From assembly GCA_964574875.1 (NCBI GenBank), contig CAZNOX010000031.1, positions 1-7,701 of the forward strand: DNA of 7,701 nucleotides, given 5' to 3'. A model generated the notes under the pieces. That model was not told the DNA's origin. It did not search any database and saw nothing but the letters and a program-made list of their open reading frames with translations. Positions 5,952 through 7,701 of the stretch are shown piece after piece. The position numbers were made by a program, and so were the translations under genes. Numbering within the stretch: the stretch's first letter is position 1; each line of letters opens with the position of its first letter. This DNA comes from DSCS01 sp035391585 (lineage in GTDB: Bacteria; Macinerneyibacteriota; Macinerneyibacteria; Macinerneyibacteriales; DSCS01).

Positions 5952-6863
5952 TCACTCCAGTTCTTTCAGTTTATTCAAAGCATAGATGGTGTTTCGCTGT
6001 TTTTGGTAAGGGTCGTCATCGATGATGGCCTGATAGAGGGCAACGGCCTTCTCCCTGTTTCCCATTTTCAGGTAAGCATCTCCCACGATGCGCTGGACAT
6101 CGCTGATCCAGATCTTCGGCTTTCCGATGCGCAGGACCACTTCCCCCCGCTGGATCGCTTCTTCATAATTCCCTGATTTAAAGGCCCTTTCAGCAAGCTT
6201 GTAGTTGATATTTCCGATATCAAAATAGATGATCTGCTTTTTGGGGTGGTTCGGGTAGAGGTCGAGAAGGCGGTTATAACTCCTGTTGGCATTCTCGTAA
6301 TCGCCGGTCTCATAATAACAGCGGCTGATCCTGTAAAGAACACTCTGTTTCACTTCATCAGGCAAGTCTTCTCCCTCCACGCCGGTGAGATAAAACGCCA
6401 GGGCTTTCTGATAATCAAACTTCTCTTCGAAGTATTTGTTCCCGAGGTGTATGGCATAATCTTCACTGATCTTGTACTGGGGCATGATCTCCACGATATG
6501 CTCAAAAGCATCATACATATTATCGAGACGGTTGGACGCCTCCAGCTCACGAGCAAAATCATAATAGGCATCGGCGATCCTCTGCCTTTCTTTGTCTCCC
6601 CCGTAGATCAGGGCCTTGTTCATATTGATGACAAAGTCGCCATACCGCATGCGGGCCTTGTTGGCCATGGCCAGCCAGTAGTAGCCGTCGGGGGATTTGG
6701 GATTAGCCCGCACAGCCCGGTCGAAGTGGCCGATGGCATCCATGACCTTGTCATTCTTCAGGGCCTGCCGCCCGTCACGGATGAATTTCTGAAACTTGCC
6801 TCCGCAGCCCAGGAGTGCAAAAAGAACGATTATCATCAAAAAAGACTTATAAATATGCCGCAT
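5952..6863 (-). CDS. TPR-repeat lipoprotein, first gene of the operon
   Basis: This 303-residue protein carries a clear lipoprotein signal peptide: basic start, hydrophobic core and the good lipobox LLGC with Cys20 followed by GG, which suggests lipidation and export past the inner membrane. The mature part is mostly TPR-like helical pairs, clearest at about 26-59 (ALKNDKVMDAIGHFDRAV), 171-205 (YRISRCYYETGDYENANRSY), 215-248 and 253-288 (GDAYLKMGNREKAVALYQAI). There is no enzymatic motif. I chose ATG 6863, which has GGGAGA upstream and starts the signal peptide. The in-frame ATG at 6980 would prepend 39 residues encoded across both divergent promoters and spoil the signal peptide. It resembles BamD in build but lacks the RDQ..T segment. 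Placement directly upstream of bamD suggests an accessory role in outer-membrane biogenesis; that is inference. The exact function is unrecognised. Confidence 0.85.
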   Translation of the reverse strand: MRHIYKSFLMIIVLFALLGCGGKFQKFIRDGRQALKNDKVMDAIGHFDRAVRANPKSPDGYYWLAMANKARMRYGDFVINMNKALIYGGDKERQRIADAYYDFARELEASNRLDNMYDAFEHIVEIMPQYKISEDYAIHLGNKYFEEKFDYQKALAFYLTGVEGEDLPDEVKQSVLYRISRCYYETGDYENANRSYNRLLDLYPNHPKKQIIYFDIGNINYKLAERAFKSGNYEEAIQRGEVVLRIGKPKIWISDVQRIVGDAYLKMGNREKAVALYQAIIDDDPYQKQRNTIYALNKLKELE

Positions 6864-6885
6864 AATCTCTCCCTTTTCTCCGATA

Positions 6886-6913
6886 ATTGTAAAGGGATTC
6901 CCGTTTTTGTCAA
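6886..6913 (-). promoter_or_regulatory. Sigma70-type promoter of the nine-gene operon
   Basis: The minus strand has a consensus -35 TTGACA (6913-6908), a 16-nt spacer and -10 TACAAT (6891-6886, 5 of 6 consensus). Transcription would begin near A6879, leaving a leader of about 16 nt with the Shine-Dalgarno GGGAGA before ATG 6863. No other intergenic gap in the operon is long enough for a comparable promoter, so this probably drives everything down to tgt. A short imperfect palindrome, GGGA-T-TCCC (6894-6902), lies in the spacer. Confidence 0.8.
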
Positions 6914-6927
6914 GAAGAGGATTGGGC

Positions 6928-6956
6928 TTTACAGGAAGAGCCGCGGCACTTATAGT
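6928..6956 (+). promoter_or_regulatory. Divergent sigma70-type promoter of the GNAT gene, leaderless layout
   Basis: The plus strand has -35 TTTACA (6928-6933, 5 of 6 consensus), an exact 17-nt spacer and -10 TATAGT (6951-6956, 5 of 6). Only five bases separate the -10 from the ATG at 6962, so the expected start point falls on or within a base or two of the start codon. The -35 elements of this and the operon promoter are 14 bp apart, back to back. Confidence 0.72.
6937..6950. promoter_or_regulatory. Palindrome in the GNAT promoter spacer, possible operator
   Basis: AGAGCCGCGGCACT reads as a 14-bp palindrome apart from one mismatched pair (12 of 14 positions symmetric), with a perfect GCCGCGGC core at 6940-6947. 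It fills the spacer right up to the -10 TATAGT. That is a classic place for a repressor or a spacer-binding activator, but short GC-rich palindromes also occur by chance. No regulator is identifiable in the window. Confidence 0.3.
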
Positions 6957-6961
6957 GGGGT

Positions 6962-7701
6962 ATGGATCCATCATCCCCATATCTTCTCCGATCCGGGCTC
7001 CCGGACCAGAATGAAATCCAGTCCCGGATCACGGAAACCCTCTGGGACGAGTTCATGTTTCACGACCCTGTCTCCAATGCCCTCTGGGGAGAGCTCTTCG
7101 CTTGTTTCCCTGAATTTCAACAGACTCTTTTCATCGGCGGCCGTCCGGCTGGAGTGGTCAATGCCCTTCCCCTGGAGTGGAACGCTTCCCCGGAGGATCT
7201 TCCTGATGAGGGCTGGGACTGGGCTTTTCAAAAAGGCGTGGAGGATCACCGTCAGAAAAGGACGCCGAACCTTTTATGTGGCCTGCAGATCGCCGTGGCT
7301 CAAGAGTTCCAGGGACAGGGCCTCAGCGCGTTTCTCGTGCAGGCCATGAAAGAGACAGCCCGGGAGCATAACCTCAAAGCGCTGGTCATCCCCGTCCGGC
7401 CCACCTGGAAAAGCCGCTATCCGCTGATACCCATGGACGATTACATCCGATGGAGCCGTGACGACGGGCTCCCTTTTGACCCCTGGCTCCGGATCCATGT
7501 GAAAGCCGGCGGGGTCATCCTGACCCCCTGCTCCCGGGCCATGACCATTCCCGGGACCGTGGCCCAATGGGAGGAGTGGACACATCTGCGGTTTCTTCAA
7601 AGCGGGGATTACATCATCCCCGGGGCCCTTGTCCCGGTGAAGATGGATATCGCTCAAAACCTGGGGCTTTATGTGGAGCCCAATGTCTGGGTGGTGCATC
7701 A
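6962..7701 (+). CDS. GNAT-like acyltransferase, C-terminus cut by window edge
   Basis: This frame is open from ATG 6962 to the window end (246 codons, no stop). It resembles a family annotated as GNAT-type acetyltransferases of unknown substrate. Visible features are FMFHDPVSNALWGELF (31-46), FIGGRPAGVVNALPLEW (57-73), GWDWAFQKG (84-92) and a motif-A-like acyl-CoA loop LQIAVAQEFQGQGLSAFLV (108-126, with QGQGLS as the Q/RxxGxG/A element). A C-terminal block follows with RYPLIPMDDYIRWSRDDG (152-169), PFDPWLRIHVKAGG (171-184), GTVAQWEEW (198-206), SGDYIIPGALVPV (214-226) and YVEPNVWVVH (237-246), which I recall as conserved in this family. An in-frame TAG ends 7 nt before the ATG, and no ATG or GTG precedes it. 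The GGGG run is only 1 nt from the ATG, too close for a ribosome binding site, so leaderless translation is likely. The gene is transcribed away from the operon. The substrate cannot be inferred. Confidence 0.8.
   Translation, partial: MDPSSPYLLRSGLPDQNEIQSRITETLWDEFMFHDPVSNALWGELFACFPEFQQTLFIGGRPAGVVNALPLEWNASPEDLPDEGWDWAFQKGVEDHRQKRTPNLLCGLQIAVAQEFQGQGLSAFLVQAMKETAREHNLKALVIPVRPTWKSRYPLIPMDDYIRWSRDDGLPFDPWLRIHVKAGGVILTPCSRAMTIPGTVAQWEEWTHLRFLQSGDYIIPGALVPVKMDIAQNLGLYVEPNVWVVH

Noticed and set aside
5198..6025. A 275-codon plus-strand open frame opposite bamD.
   Set aside because: It mirrors the well-supported bamD coding frame, its translation is a low-complexity Leu/Ile/Phe mix without a recognisable domain, and no Shine-Dalgarno or promoter was evident.
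6864..6980. Upstream extension of the TPR lipoprotein to the ATG at 6980.
   Set aside because: It would place 39 charged and proline-rich residues before the signal peptide and would be encoded upstream of the -10 and -35 elements; ATG 6863 has a good Shine-Dalgarno.
6246..7349. A 367-codon plus-strand open frame running across the TPR lipoprotein gene, the intergenic region and the GNAT gene.
   Set aside because: It is antisense to a gene with a clear lipobox and TPRs, out of frame with the GNAT gene, and has no protein-like motif; it crosses both promoters.
7274..7699. A 141-codon minus-strand open frame opposite the end of the GNAT gene.
   Set aside because: The plus-strand frame carries recognisable conserved blocks; the minus frame is a Pro/Gly/His-rich shadow.
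1..7701. CRISPR arrays, tRNA or rRNA genes, insertion sequences, riboswitches and rho-independent terminators.
   Set aside because: No direct-repeat arrays, cloverleaf-like segments, transposase motifs or hairpin-plus-T-run signals were seen; apart from the 98-bp divergent promoter no gap exceeds 9 nt.

Overview
The window looks like a piece of chromosome from a Gram-negative (diderm) bacterium. A BamD-type outer-membrane assembly lipoprotein, a second lipoprotein, signal peptidase I and a bacterial preQ1-type Tgt point to a diderm with ordinary bacterial translation and sigma70-like promoters. The order TPR lipoprotein - bamD - nadD - LytR_C protein - rsfS - rlmH - lepB - rnr - tgt is not the E. 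coli order. It would fit a deep-branching diderm, for example an FCB-superphylum or candidate-phylum lineage, but I cannot fix the phylum from sequence alone. Genes are tightly packed, start codons include GTG and TTG, and there are no mobile elements, tRNA or rRNA genes, or CRISPR arrays.

Layout. Positions 1-6863 carry one long co-directional run of nine genes on the minus strand, so it reads from right to left. In transcription order these are: a TPR lipoprotein (6863-5952), bamD (5947-5195), nadD (5198-4614), a membrane-anchored LytR_C-domain protein (4635-4186), rsfS (4185-3847), rlmH (3854-3396), lepB (3386-2724), rnr (2727-748) and tgt (751 to beyond position 1). No gap exceeds 9 nt. 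Most junctions are overlaps: ATGA at bamD/nadD and rnr/tgt, TTGA at lepB/rnr, 8 nt at rsfS/rlmH and 22 nt at nadD/LytR_C. This implies one transcript with translational coupling. A sigma70-type promoter (TTGACA-N16-TACAAT) sits just upstream of the first gene.

The 98-bp region 6864-6961 is a compact divergent promoter. Facing the other way, TTTACA-N17-TATAGT drives a plus-strand gene whose ATG at 6962 falls where transcription should start, so its mRNA is probably leaderless. That gene (6962 to beyond 7701) encodes a GNAT-like acyltransferase of unknown substrate and is cut by the window edge.

How the genes fit together. The operon pairs envelope biogenesis (BamD, the companion TPR lipoprotein, signal peptidase I) with NAD synthesis (NadD) and ribosome/RNA care: RsfS subunit anti-association, RlmH methylation of 23S rRNA, RNase R decay and Tgt queuosine insertion into tRNA. 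These are mostly housekeeping genes. I see no convincing new defence or metabolic system. The points most worth a second look are the leaderless divergent GNAT gene, the altered SAM-binding loop of RlmH, the tandem TPR lipoproteins and the compact RNase R.
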